A stretch of 64,000 bases of DNA from Saccharospirillum salsuginis (GTDB taxonomy: Bacteria > Pseudomonadota > Gammaproteobacteria > Pseudomonadales > Natronospirillaceae): positions 186,001 through 250,000 of the forward strand of contig NZ_BMXR01000001.1 of the NCBI RefSeq assembly GCF_014651855.1. Direction: 5' to 3'. Of the stretch, positions 39,406-49,450 are shown piece after piece. The position numbers and the translations under genes were made by a program. Position 1 is the first letter of the stretch. Each line of letters opens with the position of its first letter. The notes under the pieces are model-generated. The model saw only the letters and a list, made by a program, of their open reading frames with translations. It was not told the origin of the DNA and made no database searches.

Positions 39406-40473
39406 CTATGCCTTTGAAGTGTTCAACTCGCCTTTAATGGGAACCAGCCACCATTCCTCAGGCGGGGGCTCCCAGCCCTCGGATTCCGAAACCCACCGGT
39501 CGCTGCCCCAGCGGAAGCCCTTTTCATAGTTCCAAACCAACTTTTCGCGATACTTGGAAAAGGCCTGATCCGACATTTTCTCGTACAAATCCGGTGGGCG
39601 ATTGTGCTGCTTGTCCCACTCCGCCGTGACGGGGTCCAAGTGACGAAATGGTTCCAATTCCGGGACATCAGGCAAAGGCTTGGAGACATCCATGAATTGT
39701 TGAATCATTTCCCACTTCATGAAAATTTCGGATTTGTTGTAGCTTTCAAAACCTATGGGAATCCTTAGCTCCCTATTCTGGCGATGCGTAATCTCCAAGG
39801 TATAGGTCAGCACACCCGCCCGGCTTCCGGCTGCGGATGAATTAATAAATCCGTCAAATTCTGTAAATGGATGAATCTCAGCCGCCCCACCTTTATGAGG
39901 GAACACATAGACCAATCCTGTAGACCGAAATAATATCGCTCGTATTTTAAAATTCACCCAATCTTTTTTTAATGCTAACCAAGAGAAAAATGTTAGACAT
40001 GAGAAGATAAAAGGTAACAAAAATACTTCCAGATCTAACAAAACAGACCAACTACCTTTTTGCAACAACATAATCAACAGAACTATGGGCGTTATAAATA
40101 AAAAGAACCTAGAAGCAATAAATATATAACCAACAACCATAGCCCAGCTCTGAGGTGACAGGGCTACCATATGATCATGGTTTAACAAATTCAACTTCCC
40201 ATCGTCCTTTCTCGAATCCAACAAACCATGATAAGGACTACGTTCTTCATAGTTTAGACCACTAATTTTCTTCTTATGCTTATTAAACCTCTCTGGGGTA
40301 TCTTCAGAGGCCGCCATGAATACACCAAAGTCGACACCCCACTTCAGCAAATGCCCATTCATCTTATTGGGTGTCCAGCGGTTCTCGCTGGCTTCTATTC
40401 GTTGGCAGTCCTTTCGGCTGTCATAAGCTGTATCCGCGTAATAATTATTGTTGTTCAATGCCATGTCCATCAT
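39406..40473 (-). CDS. Two-pass membrane protein, likely immunity or accessory to the T6SS effector (DUF6708-like)
   Basis: The 355-residue protein has two membrane segments, about 110-137 and 142-167, with soluble parts on both sides. The first 100 residues are polar and Asn rich. The C-terminal part, WVSESEGWEPPPEEWWLVP, resembles proteins annotated DUF6708 that lie next to T6SS effectors. Its ATG overlaps the stop of the effector by 4 nt (ATGA), the coupling expected of an effector-immunity pair. AT content is higher than in the T6SS core. Function as immunity is inferred from position and membrane location, since the effector seems to act on membranes. Confidence 0.6.
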   Translation of the reverse strand: MMDMALNNNNYYADTAYDSRKDCQRIEASENRWTPNKMNGHLLKWGVDFGVFMAASEDTPERFNKHKKKISGLNYEERSPYHGLLDSRKDDGKLNLLNHDHMVALSPQSWAMVVGYIFIASRFFLFITPIVLLIMLLQKGSWSVLLDLEVFLLPFIFSCLTFFSWLALKKDWVNFKIRAILFRSTGLVYVFPHKGGAAEIHPFTEFDGFINSSAAGSRAGVLTYTLEITHRQNRELRIPIGFESYNKSEIFMKWEMIQQFMDVSKPLPDVPELEPFRHLDPVTAEWDKQHNRPPDLYEKMSDQAFSKYREKLVWNYEKGFRWGSDRWVSESEGWEPPPEEWWLVPIKGELNTSKA

Positions 40474-43400
40474 CGACTCAATGTCTTTGCAAAGGAATCC
40501 GTATGCACCCAGTTCAATTGATCCTCATCCACTTCGACCGGGGTGTTTTCCGGCATATCATCATACAAACCCGGTTTATAGGGGGCGGGCAATACGATAT
40601 CCCCGGCCTGAATTTGCCCTCGGCTGCGAAACGTCACATTCATCCGGTTATAATTTCCGGTGAACTCTGGCATCGAGTAGAAATACTGGATTCTCTCTAT
40701 CCGGGTACGTTCTTCGTTGTGAACCTGCTCAATTCGGTAAGGTTTTACGAACCGTTCATCTTCATGAGACGAGCCACTTAGATAGCGCGCCCCTGGCTCA
40801 TGGCGGGCTAACCAGCATTCCACTGTGGTATGAATACACAGCTTGTCCGCTTCCGGCGCAAACAAAGGGACCGTCATTGTTACTATCAATGCATCCTGGC
40901 TGGTCTTCTCGTCATACCCCTCTTCGAGGGCCAGTGCTGGCATAACCAACTGACTCATCAAGGCTTGGTAACAGTCCTCCGGGTTATCGCGCCATACTGC
41001 ATACGTACCTTCGAATGCCTCCTCACCATAGGGTCCGTGTGAAACCCAATCCGGTAGCGGTTTGTCACGCCAATAGTGCGCTAAAACGGCAAAACCAATG
41101 GAAAACGCGAGAAGCGCCCAAACAACGGGGTTAGGAACGGCCGCTGCCCAACCAAACTTCAGCAACACTCCTGCCCCAATAACGGCCATTGCTCCACCCG
41201 TCACCGCACTCAACCCAAGAGCAACGGCGGCATCATGATCTTTGCGCTTATAGTGTTCCATGGCGTCAACCGCGGTCAGAATGCTGGTCACACCTGAAAC
41301 AATCGTCCCCAACGTCTTGAATACCCTAAGATCGATAACACCACCTGAAGCGCGCCTCCAACTGCCAAAGGAAAGCTGTCTCAGCCTTTTCGCTACGTCA
41401 TCTTTCCCTATTAATGTTGCGGTAGCAATTGATGCGTCACCGGTAGCTGCAATCAAAGAAGCAACTGCTGTATATAGTGCTACCTGTTGCTGGAACGTCG
41501 AGCGATCATTCAACGACCCACCTGCGATGCCCATTAAGGTCATGGCTTCATATCGCAACATAATCAACGACAACACCGCATTTAAGCCACGCGCACCCAT
41601 GATCCCACCCTTGTACAGGTGCCCGTCGCTACCAAGTGCGATATTGTCATTCGCTGCCGCCAGCTTCGCCTTCTCCACACCCCAGTAGTCGGCCTTGTCC
41701 ACGGCGATCACATCCACTTCGGCGGTAATGCGGGTGAGCCCTCTTCCCCGGTCGGATCCGGTCTTCGTCCACAGCGCGTGGGCGTCGAAGGCCTCTCCCG
41801 GCGTTGGCGGGGTGACGCCTTTATACCAGTTCATTTCCTGGCTGATCAATGTACTGCCGATTTTTTGTCCGGTATTGCCGTCGTATACGTCAGTGTAGGT
41901 TCCCGTGCCTTGAGCCTCGGCGTGGAACTGATCGACCCGGTGCTGGGTGGCGGCCTTGCTGGCCAGTTGTTGCTGTCGAACACTGTTGGCGCCCAACACG
42001 ACGAATTTTTCGGTATCGACCTGGCCACCCTTGGGCACCATATGCATCCCTTTCAGGCTGGGCAGTAGGGATGCCTGGCCCAAACGGACGTAGATCGCCA
42101 TGCGCTGCTTGCCCCGGGCGGAGTCTGGATTATCGGCACTGAGTAAGTCATTGGCCCAGCCGAAGAAGTCATCCAACACTCTCAGAGGTAGTGCCAGCTC
42201 TTTTTGCTCTTTGCTGAACAGTTCGGCACCCACGGCGGAATGCGCCGCATCGCTGTTTTGAACATTATCGGCTACCTCCGCACTGTCCTCTTCGGACAGA
42301 GGTCCCGGGCCAGCGCCCTGCGTCTCGCCCTTGGCGACCGCTCTCGCGACCGCCCGAGCGAAATCGCGGGTGTTGAACCGACCACTGCCTATGAAGTGGC
42401 TGTTGGGCATGTCGTCCGGCTTGTAGTACGGCTTGGTGATGTCGATATCCTGCGCACTCGGAAACAACATTCTGTGAATAGGATGGGAGGGCTGGTCGAG
42501 TACTTGATCGATCCATTGGCGGCCAACGTCCTCCGGGTTTAAATGCGCGGATGCGCGACGCGTGTCCATAAAGCCATAGAGGTCGCTGATGGTGGTCTTG
42601 CGGCCGTGTAGCGGTGTGATCAGGACCAGCCAGACAAACAGGAATTCCAGCCAGTTGTTGTCGTCACTGTCCGGGTCCAGGTTGGCGTAGTCCGCCAGAG
42701 CGCTGTGCAGGGGAATGCTCTGGTCACCCAGCCGGGTACGGTTGCGCAGGCCATTGGCTTTGTCGTCCAACCATTCGAAGTGCCGTTTGCGGGCGGCGTC
42801 GAGCGTTGCGATCGCTTCTTTGACCTTGCCGGGGAACAAGCTTCGACTGAGCTTGCGTTCGTCCAAGCGTTCGCGAAGATCACGCAGAAATTCCGCACCG
42901 TTGTCGTCTCGCTTATAGGTTCGAGTGCGCCGCCAGCGGGACACGGCAATGTATTGGCGGATTTTATCGTTGATGTCGTTGGATTGCCGCCAATTCGGAT
43001 CCTGCCGTTCCAGATAGGCTCTGTATTCGTATAGGTGGGGGAACCGGCCGTCGAAGGGCTCGGTCATTTCCTGTTCCAGGGCGGCCCACTGCTCTTCCCC
43101 TTCCATTTGCCATAAGGTCGGGTCGAAAATGAGCCGGTGGATCACCTCGCCGGAAGCATGATGTGGGTTGTTCTCGCGCACCTCGTCATAAGCCGTCTGC
43201 AGGTCCTTGAGGGCCTCCAAACACAGGGCGGTGTGGCGCAGGGCGATGGCCAACGGGTTCAGCAGCGGGAATTGCGGCAGATGGTGATTCGGATGTGAAG
43301 CATCCTGCTCTGTTCGATAGTGGTCGACTTGATCCCCAAACCAGGGCAGCAGTTGAGTGAGCGGCTGGGTCCGTTCGTTCCGCAACCTCGTCATGGTCCG

Positions 43401-44207
43401 CAGTCCCTGGGACTTGGCCCGTCGCTGGTTGGCGATGGGCTGCTCTCGATTCCTCACCCGGTTGTCGGTCGGGTGGAGGCCGCCCATGGCTTCGACTTGC
43501 CGCCAACTCCATTGCACCTGGCTATGAGCGATTCGGACGTCGTCAAGACTCTTGCCGTTAATGACCTGTGGCACCAGGATGGCGTCATCATCCAGGTCGA
43601 TGGCAACATCACGATTGTTCAAGCCCCAGCACACGTCCAGGTTGATCTCTTTGAGTTGATAGTTGGTTTGATCTTCATTGGCTTGAACGCCGATTTCACG
43701 CCACAAATAGCCATCGATGAAGATATAAAGGAAGCCCGAGGACGGAGTTCCCAGGCTTTCCTCCCGGTTGACGTCCAATTCATTATCGAGATACATACGC
43801 GGCAGTAGGGGCACGAACCAGGTTGGCGCGGAGAAAACCTCCGCCGAGGCGCCGGGACGACCGGTAATTCCATGTTCACAATGAACGGGGACGAGGTAAT
43901 TCGGGTCGATCTCCAAATGTAACCGGTATTGAAACGCCGTGTTCAGGCCGGGAATCGCCAATTGTCGATTGCCGGCGAACAACGGGTTTTCGTGCTCCAG
44001 AGGCTGGGCGTTCGACATTGGTATCTTGGTTTTGGGTGCGTGCTCTTGCCCTTCCAGGGCCACAACGAGCGTTCCTGTGGGTTCGCGCTCGCTGTTACCG
44101 GCCAGGCCCACAATATGGTCACCCGTGAGGGCCAATGTATTGGTGCTATTGAGAGCGACATCCATTTCCTTCTCAATGGGTTCCTCGGCTTGAAGAGTCT
44201 CAGTCAT
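40470..44207 (-). CDS. Candidate T6SS membrane-active effector, VasX-like
   Basis: The protein has 1245 residues. The N-terminal 220 residues (VFSAPTWFVPLLP, SSGFLYIFIDGYLWREI) resemble the leading domain of VasX-like and related T6SS toxins. A large helical middle follows. Residues about 870-1045 hold four or five hydrophobic segments (around 875-897, 908-922, 965-982, 993-1022, 1027-1045), as in colicin-like pore formers. The last 200 residues are soluble. No signal peptide, PAAR or enzymatic motif is seen. It follows two vgrG genes and a LysM gene and precedes a membrane protein by an ATGA overlap. I infer pore formation from the segments and position. Confidence 0.72.
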   Translation of the reverse strand: MTETLQAEEPIEKEMDVALNSTNTLALTGDHIVGLAGNSEREPTGTLVVALEGQEHAPKTKIPMSNAQPLEHENPLFAGNRQLAIPGLNTAFQYRLHLEIDPNYLVPVHCEHGITGRPGASAEVFSAPTWFVPLLPRMYLDNELDVNREESLGTPSSGFLYIFIDGYLWREIGVQANEDQTNYQLKEINLDVCWGLNNRDVAIDLDDDAILVPQVINGKSLDDVRIAHSQVQWSWRQVEAMGGLHPTDNRVRNREQPIANQRRAKSQGLRTMTRLRNERTQPLTQLLPWFGDQVDHYRTEQDASHPNHHLPQFPLLNPLAIALRHTALCLEALKDLQTAYDEVRENNPHHASGEVIHRLIFDPTLWQMEGEEQWAALEQEMTEPFDGRFPHLYEYRAYLERQDPNWRQSNDINDKIRQYIAVSRWRRTRTYKRDDNGAEFLRDLRERLDERKLSRSLFPGKVKEAIATLDAARKRHFEWLDDKANGLRNRTRLGDQSIPLHSALADYANLDPDSDDNNWLEFLFVWLVLITPLHGRKTTISDLYGFMDTRRASAHLNPEDVGRQWIDQVLDQPSHPIHRMLFPSAQDIDITKPYYKPDDMPNSHFIGSGRFNTRDFARAVARAVAKGETQGAGPGPLSEEDSAEVADNVQNSDAAHSAVGAELFSKEQKELALPLRVLDDFFGWANDLLSADNPDSARGKQRMAIYVRLGQASLLPSLKGMHMVPKGGQVDTEKFVVLGANSVRQQQLASKAATQHRVDQFHAEAQGTGTYTDVYDGNTGQKIGSTLISQEMNWYKGVTPPTPGEAFDAHALWTKTGSDRGRGLTRITAEVDVIAVDKADYWGVEKAKLAAANDNIALGSDGHLYKGGIMGARGLNAVLSLIMLRYEAMTLMGIAGGSLNDRSTFQQQVALYTAVASLIAATGDASIATATLIGKDDVAKRLRQLSFGSWRRASGGVIDLRVFKTLGTIVSGVTSILTAVDAMEHYKRKDHDAAVALGLSAVTGGAMAVIGAGVLLKFGWAAAVPNPVVWALLAFSIGFAVLAHYWRDKPLPDWVSHGPYGEEAFEGTYAVWRDNPEDCYQALMSQLVMPALALEEGYDEKTSQDALIVTMTVPLFAPEADKLCIHTTVECWLARHEPGARYLSGSSHEDERFVKPYRIEQVHNEERTRIERIQYFYSMPEFTGNYNRMNVTFRSRGQIQAGDIVLPAPYKPGLYDDMPENTPVEVDEDQLNWVHTDSFAKTLSR

Positions 44208-44279
44208 ATTCCTGCCTTTTAAGATCCCTTGGTCGTATTCGTTTGAACAACAAAGCCCCTGGCCCCCGCCATGGGTTGC

Positions 44280-44921
44280 TCAACTTCCGTAAGCTTCTTG
44301 CAATTTTTTCTGTGTTTGCGGCCCTGGGTCGCCATCCTGCGCCAAGCCGAAACTTGCCTGGAACTGTTTGACCCCATCACGGGTCTTTGAACCCATGACT
44401 CCATCCACGACACCGCAGTCATACCCCAAGTTATTGCAGCGCGCTTGAATGCCGCTCAATGTCTCCACCGGGTCCAAATACGCGAGGCGCAACCGAAATG
44501 TGTGTGTGGGTTGCTGGGCCTCCCCAGTCAAATAGAGTTGTAGCGTGGCACTGGTACCAGCATTCTCGGGTAATTCGAATTCCAACAAGCCCGAATCGGC
44601 CACCGTGCTTTCCAGCGATTGACCATTCACATCAAGTTCCGCCCTTGCCCCCTGGCACCCCTGCAGCCGCATCCGTAAATATTCTGCTGACGAGCTTTTT
44701 ACAAATACGCTGTTGCGATTGGTTACACCCAGTTTCGCCGGAGTTTCATTCGGGTCTGGAATGATGATTTTATCGCCTGGATAAATCAGATCCGGATTGG
44801 GTCGCTGCGCCCTGAACCGTTCATTACTGGGGTGATCATACAGCGCCGCGGCACTGGCCAAGCCATAGTGTTTCGCTATACGCAACAGGGTCTCGCCTTG
44901 GGCTACGGTATGTATTGCCAT
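44280..44921 (-). CDS. LysM and peptidoglycan-binding domain protein beside vgrG
   Basis: The 213-residue protein starts with a LysM domain, residues 2-55 (HTVAQGETLLRIAKHYGL, LIYPGDKIIIPD), then a beta-sandwich-like middle. The C-terminal 65 residues are a PGB_1 type fold: LSGIQARCNNLGYDCGVVDGVMGSKTRDGVKQFQ. No signal peptide is present, so it would leave by the T6SS or stay cytoplasmic. Such proteins beside vgrG are thought to be chaperone/adaptor or spike-extension proteins helping the next effector to load. No hydrolase catalytic motif is seen. Confidence 0.78.
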   Translation of the reverse strand: MAIHTVAQGETLLRIAKHYGLASAAALYDHPSNERFRAQRPNPDLIYPGDKIIIPDPNETPAKLGVTNRNSVFVKSSSAEYLRMRLQGCQGARAELDVNGQSLESTVADSGLLEFELPENAGTSATLQLYLTGEAQQPTHTFRLRLAYLDPVETLSGIQARCNNLGYDCGVVDGVMGSKTRDGVKQFQASFGLAQDGDPGPQTQKKLQEAYGS

Positions 44922-44954
44922 TTATCGTGCCTCTCCATGTAAAAGCGCTGAATG

Positions 44955-47354
44955 TTATCCGCTCCGTACCGGTGCGTGACTGCCTCGACGCATTACGGCA
45001 TTGTTCGATTCCGGGAACCGGACTTCACATTGCCCACTGCAACCGATACCTTCGATTTTCGCTTTGCCTTCTTGATCGGTCTGTCCTTCGTGTATAACCC
45101 CGTCGGGTGCTTTGATCCAGTACGGCTCGTCGGCCACCGGGTTACCGATATCGTCCACCAGTTGCAACTCAAACCAATAGGTTGACTTCGGAGCCTCGTA
45201 CTGGGCGGCCTCATCTCCTTCTACCTCTACGGGTTGCAGCTCCAATACTGTCGTCTCGGGTAGCTCATCCACGTTGAGGGCCTCTGCCTCTTCCGGCTCA
45301 TTACCGGCCCCGGTCTCATACTGCACCTCCCCATCGAACACCACCCCGCTCTGCCCGTTCAACGTCACCTTCTTGCCGAACAGCTTGATGTTGCCACTAG
45401 GGTCGATCTTCACGCCACCGTCGCCCTGCTTCAGCAGGATGTCGCCATTACCGTTGCCTTTAACGGTGATGTTGCCGTTCACCTGGTGGATGGCCGCGCC
45501 GGCCTGGACCTGCAGTTGTAGGTCGCCGTTGGTGACGCTGGTGTTCATACCGGGGTTGGTCAGGATCGACAGGTTGTGTTTCTGCACCCAGAGGCTGAAG
45601 TCTTCGCCCGCGCTTTGCGTCAGGTTGACCTGTGCGGTGTGGGTTTGATCGGTCTCCGCCTGGTGGTATATCGAACCTTCTTCAGTGGTCGTCAGGCTGT
45701 TGTTCTTGACGGTCTGGGTCCGGTCGGCGCCGATGCGTTCTTCCAGTTGCGCTTCGGCCTCGATCATCAGGTTCAGGTCGGCATAGAGGTTGACGCCGCC
45801 GTAGATGGCCATGAGGTGCACATAGGGTTCGGCGTCCTGTGCGTTCAGTTCCAGACGCACCTGACGGTCGAAGGTGTGCAGGGCGATGCAAGCGGCTTTT
45901 TTGGCGTCATCGAAGGTCAACTCGTTCTGGCCGGGGGTGACGATGCGGCTTTGGGTGGCGTTTTTGTTGGTCACCGGGCCGAACTGACTCCGGCCCGGTA
46001 CAAAACCGACGATCATCGGTCGCGCCGGGTCGTCGTCCAAAAAGGTCACCAGGGCCCGGCTTTGGTCGAGCAAGGGGAAGTGCCAGCCGATCTCTTCTGT
46101 GTCATCGGTACCTGGGCTGGCATAAGGGGTCAGTCGACTTGTCGGGGGGCTGGCCTGGCCTTTGCCCTGGGCACTCCGGTCAAAATCCGCCCGGAAATAG
46201 TACCGGCCATCGGCGGACAGTTCGGCGTGGTCGTATCGGCTTTCGATGCGGGCCGGGAACAGGTGCGGCAGCGGCGGCTGTGTTTTCACCTTCGGCCGGG
46301 GCGGTGTCGCTCGGGGAATCACAACGGCTGTGTTGCGGTATTGCACGCCCGGGGCGTTGCCCTCACCGGCAGCGGGTTCGGCATTGTGGACCACCTGAAT
46401 CATCCGATACTCGCCCGACGGGCAGTCATTGGGCAGTTGATGGGCATCGAAGGCGACGGTATGGCCCGCACTCAACAAGGGTTGATGGCCGTGCAGGGTG
46501 ATGAAGTAGCGCTGCTGGTCGAAGTACTGTTGTTCGAACAGGGCCCGTTGCTCCGCCTCCGGGCGCGGGCGCGGTGGTGTAAAGCTACGATAGTCGGCGT
46601 CTTCGCGGCTGATGGCGCCCGGCGTGGTGCCCTGAACGCTGCGCCCGGCGATGTGGGGCTGGTCCGACCACCGTTGATAAGCGGCGGTGATCCGGTTGAG
46701 TTGCTGGTCCGGCGACAAACCGGAGACCGCCTGGCCCCATTCGATATAAGGTAGATAGGGGCTGACCTGGGTGTCGTTGCGAATGACCAACAGTTCGTGG
46801 TTCTGTTCCGGTTCCCGGTCTTCGAACCAGTAGTTGGCGCCCACTTCAGCAAGCAGGCGTTGAAAGCAGTCGAGGGTGGTTTCATCCTGGACCTGCAGGA
46901 AGGGGCCTTCGAAGGCGGGGACGGGATCGAGCGCGAGGTCGACTTCGAACCGGTCGTAGCCCATTTCCCACAGCAGTTGCCACACCACCTGTTCCCGGGT
47001 CATGCCCATGAACAAGCGGGCCTGCTCCTGTCGACGGCCCCGCTCCAGTTTGCTGCAGGCGGTCAGGTTCAGTTGATAACGTTTCCCGAGCCACTGCTCG
47101 TCGGCCGAGTCCAGGTTCAGGTGCATGCGCCGGGGCTGAGGCAGGCCGGGGCCGGTCAGCTCAACCCGGATCGGTTGATCCATCAGATGACCCAATGATT
47201 CCGGCAAATCGTAGGGTCCATCGCTGAGTACCTGCACCGACAATCGGGTGGGGCTGTTCAGCCGCTCAACGCCTTCCAGCCACTGCGCCATGAGGGTCTG
47301 CCCGGCCAGGATTACCCGGATCTCGGTACGCAGCAGCGATGCTTTGGTTTCCAT
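44955..47354 (-). CDS. tssI: VgrG spike protein with C-terminal transthyretin/Ig-like extension
   Basis: The 799-residue protein has gp27-like domains (LERGRRQEQARLFMGMTREQVVWQLLW, about 100-130), then a gp5-like OB fold, DDTEEIGWHFPLLDQSRALVTFLDDDPARPMIVG, and DUF2345-like beta-helix repeats to about residue 700. The last 90 residues (STYWFELQLVDDIGNPVADEPYW, GKAKIEGIGCSGQCEVRF) form a beta domain like adaptor modules that load effectors. It lies directly before the LysM gene and effector, so it is the likely carrier of that effector. Start by ATG at 47354. Confidence 0.92.
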   Translation of the reverse strand: METKASLLRTEIRVILAGQTLMAQWLEGVERLNSPTRLSVQVLSDGPYDLPESLGHLMDQPIRVELTGPGLPQPRRMHLNLDSADEQWLGKRYQLNLTACSKLERGRRQEQARLFMGMTREQVVWQLLWEMGYDRFEVDLALDPVPAFEGPFLQVQDETTLDCFQRLLAEVGANYWFEDREPEQNHELLVIRNDTQVSPYLPYIEWGQAVSGLSPDQQLNRITAAYQRWSDQPHIAGRSVQGTTPGAISREDADYRSFTPPRPRPEAEQRALFEQQYFDQQRYFITLHGHQPLLSAGHTVAFDAHQLPNDCPSGEYRMIQVVHNAEPAAGEGNAPGVQYRNTAVVIPRATPPRPKVKTQPPLPHLFPARIESRYDHAELSADGRYYFRADFDRSAQGKGQASPPTSRLTPYASPGTDDTEEIGWHFPLLDQSRALVTFLDDDPARPMIVGFVPGRSQFGPVTNKNATQSRIVTPGQNELTFDDAKKAACIALHTFDRQVRLELNAQDAEPYVHLMAIYGGVNLYADLNLMIEAEAQLEERIGADRTQTVKNNSLTTTEEGSIYHQAETDQTHTAQVNLTQSAGEDFSLWVQKHNLSILTNPGMNTSVTNGDLQLQVQAGAAIHQVNGNITVKGNGNGDILLKQGDGGVKIDPSGNIKLFGKKVTLNGQSGVVFDGEVQYETGAGNEPEEAEALNVDELPETTVLELQPVEVEGDEAAQYEAPKSTYWFELQLVDDIGNPVADEPYWIKAPDGVIHEGQTDQEGKAKIEGIGCSGQCEVRFPESNNAVMRRGSHAPVRSG

Positions 47355-47383
47355 GAGTCGCTAATCCTTGAGTTCGGGGGGCA

Positions 47384-49435
47384 TCAGTTGTTGCCGATGG
47401 TGCCGCCTTTGATCACGATGGTATCGCCCGTCACTTCGATCTGCGGGCCATTCAGGGTGAGGTTGCCACTGCTGTCGATCTGCAAGGTGCCATCCCCCTG
47501 GGCCAGGGTGATGCTGCCGCTGCCGATACCGCTGAAGGTGATGTTGGCATCGGCTTCGAGGCTGTAGTCCCCGGCCTCGACGTTCACTTCATAATCGCCA
47601 TCGACCACCTGCTGATTAAGGCCGTCCCCGACCTGCCAGTGCATGGCGCCTTCGCTGCGTAGCGTCATCTCCCCTTCGCGACTTTGCCAGCGCAGGTTTT
47701 TGCCGGCGCTGTATTCGATGTCGGTAGCCGATTCCACGGTAATGGAGCCTTCCTGCGTCATTAGGCTCTGGTTGTTCTTCACATGCACGCTGTGGTCAGC
47801 GCCAACGGTCGTGGTCTGGTTTTGGCCGCTTTCGAAGGTCATCGCGCGGCCCGCGTGCAGCACGAGGTCCCCTTCGGTGGACTCGAGCTTGGCCAGATGC
47901 GCGTCTTTCTCGGCACTGAGCGTCAGCTGGTTGGCGTTGTCCGGATTCGCCAGCTCGATGCGTTCCTGCTCCGGCGTATCGTCCAGCAACAGCCGCTGGC
48001 CGGCTCGGGTACGAATGAGGTTGTGGCGGGCATTCGCCTGGGTGACCGGGTTGACGGACTGACGGTTGTAGTGAGCACCCAGAATGACCGGGCGATCGAT
48101 ATCGCCGTTTTCAAAGCCGAGTATGACTTCCGTGCCTTTCGCCAGCGGGAAGTGCTGGCCGTGATCCTGTCCGCCCAACGGTTGGGCCATACGGACCGGT
48201 AAACTGGCCGGGCCGTCGCTGTCCGAGCGGTCGTCGAAAGGCAGGCGCACCCGGTACAGCCCCCGGTCATTGACTTCCTCGGTTACCCAGGCCGTCAAAT
48301 TGAAACGCACCGGCGCATGGGGTGTGAAGGATGGCCGATACGGCAGGTCCGCGGGAATCACAGTGACGGAGCAGTAGAACGCTTTGTCCTGGCCGCCCAG
48401 ACCATTACCGGCCGCGGCTCGCTGGGAGCCACCCAGGTGTACGCGGATCACGCGGTAGCTTCCGTTGAATTCCGGATGCTGGATCAGTTCGACCAGGCTG
48501 CCGGGGCGCAAGCGGCGGCAGGTGGTCTCCAGGGTCAGGCTGTGCGCCGGCCAGGCTTCGGCTTCGGCGCGCACCTGGGCCAGGTGACGACCCTGTTCAC
48601 GATGCTGGTAGTTCGCCCCCCACTGGCTGAGCTCGCCGGTGTTTTCAAACGCCTGCACACCGGCTTCGACCGACAGGTCTTCGGAGTGCCACGGATTGGT
48701 GTCCGATAAATGCACGGTGCCGACACGACTTTTCCAGTGTCGATTGACATTGAAGACATGCTCGTCGTCTTTACCGGCGCCGGCGTTGGGCGCAAAACGC
48801 AAAGGCAGTGGCGTCTCGCCCTCGGTCAATTGACCCAGGTCGTCGACCAGCTGAATGATGGTGTCCGTATCGGACTGGTGCAGATGAAGGTACACGCCTT
48901 CGTTGGCCAGAATTCGGGTAACGAAATCGAAATCCGATTCCTCGAACTGGACGGTCAATGGACGAACCGGTGTGTCCGAGGCCGCGACCTCCACGGTGCT
49001 GAAATCTCCCAACTGGTCGGAGAGCAAGGTTTTGGCGATGTCCACCGCACTGCGGTCGACAAACACCCGGTTGTGACGGGTGGGTTTGAGCAGCCACAAC
49101 ACGGAACTCAGTGTCAGCTTTAAGCCGTCATAGTCGCCATTGCCATCCGCGTTCTCGCACGCGGTGATGACGCCATGCATCGGCAGGCTTGCCCCACCCG
49201 ACAGTATTGAAAAGGTCGCCGGTTGGTTCAGGAGAGGATCCGGCGGCATGCCATGACGCAACAGGGCTTTCAATTCAATCGCGAAGTCCTGATGAAAGGT
49301 CCACTCGTGCAAGTCGACCGTTTCGATCAGGAAGGTATCATCGGGTAAGTCGGACAAGGTCAGGCAATACTGGCTTTCGTCCGCGAGGCCGACTTCGCGC
49401 ATCGCTTTGTTGATCCCTGCGATGGATAGCGTCAT
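47384..49435 (-). CDS. tssI: VgrG spike protein, shorter form
   Basis: The 683-residue protein has VgrG N-terminal patterns (RHNRVFVDRSAVDIAKTLL, VQFEESDFDFVTRILANEGVYLHL), then the OB fold DRGLYRVRLPFDDRSDSDGP and the VILGAHYN loop, and a long beta-helix of alternating short repeats to the end (GDTIVIKGGTIGNN). It has no extra C-terminal toxin or adaptor. It sits between clpV and the other vgrG, which differs in sequence. Together they can form heterotrimeric spikes or serve different cargo. Confidence 0.92.
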   Translation of the reverse strand: MTLSIAGINKAMREVGLADESQYCLTLSDLPDDTFLIETVDLHEWTFHQDFAIELKALLRHGMPPDPLLNQPATFSILSGGASLPMHGVITACENADGNGDYDGLKLTLSSVLWLLKPTRHNRVFVDRSAVDIAKTLLSDQLGDFSTVEVAASDTPVRPLTVQFEESDFDFVTRILANEGVYLHLHQSDTDTIIQLVDDLGQLTEGETPLPLRFAPNAGAGKDDEHVFNVNRHWKSRVGTVHLSDTNPWHSEDLSVEAGVQAFENTGELSQWGANYQHREQGRHLAQVRAEAEAWPAHSLTLETTCRRLRPGSLVELIQHPEFNGSYRVIRVHLGGSQRAAAGNGLGGQDKAFYCSVTVIPADLPYRPSFTPHAPVRFNLTAWVTEEVNDRGLYRVRLPFDDRSDSDGPASLPVRMAQPLGGQDHGQHFPLAKGTEVILGFENGDIDRPVILGAHYNRQSVNPVTQANARHNLIRTRAGQRLLLDDTPEQERIELANPDNANQLTLSAEKDAHLAKLESTEGDLVLHAGRAMTFESGQNQTTTVGADHSVHVKNNQSLMTQEGSITVESATDIEYSAGKNLRWQSREGEMTLRSEGAMHWQVGDGLNQQVVDGDYEVNVEAGDYSLEADANITFSGIGSGSITLAQGDGTLQIDSSGNLTLNGPQIEVTGDTIVIKGGTIGNN

Positions 49436-49450
49436 GGCGGTTCTCCTTGT

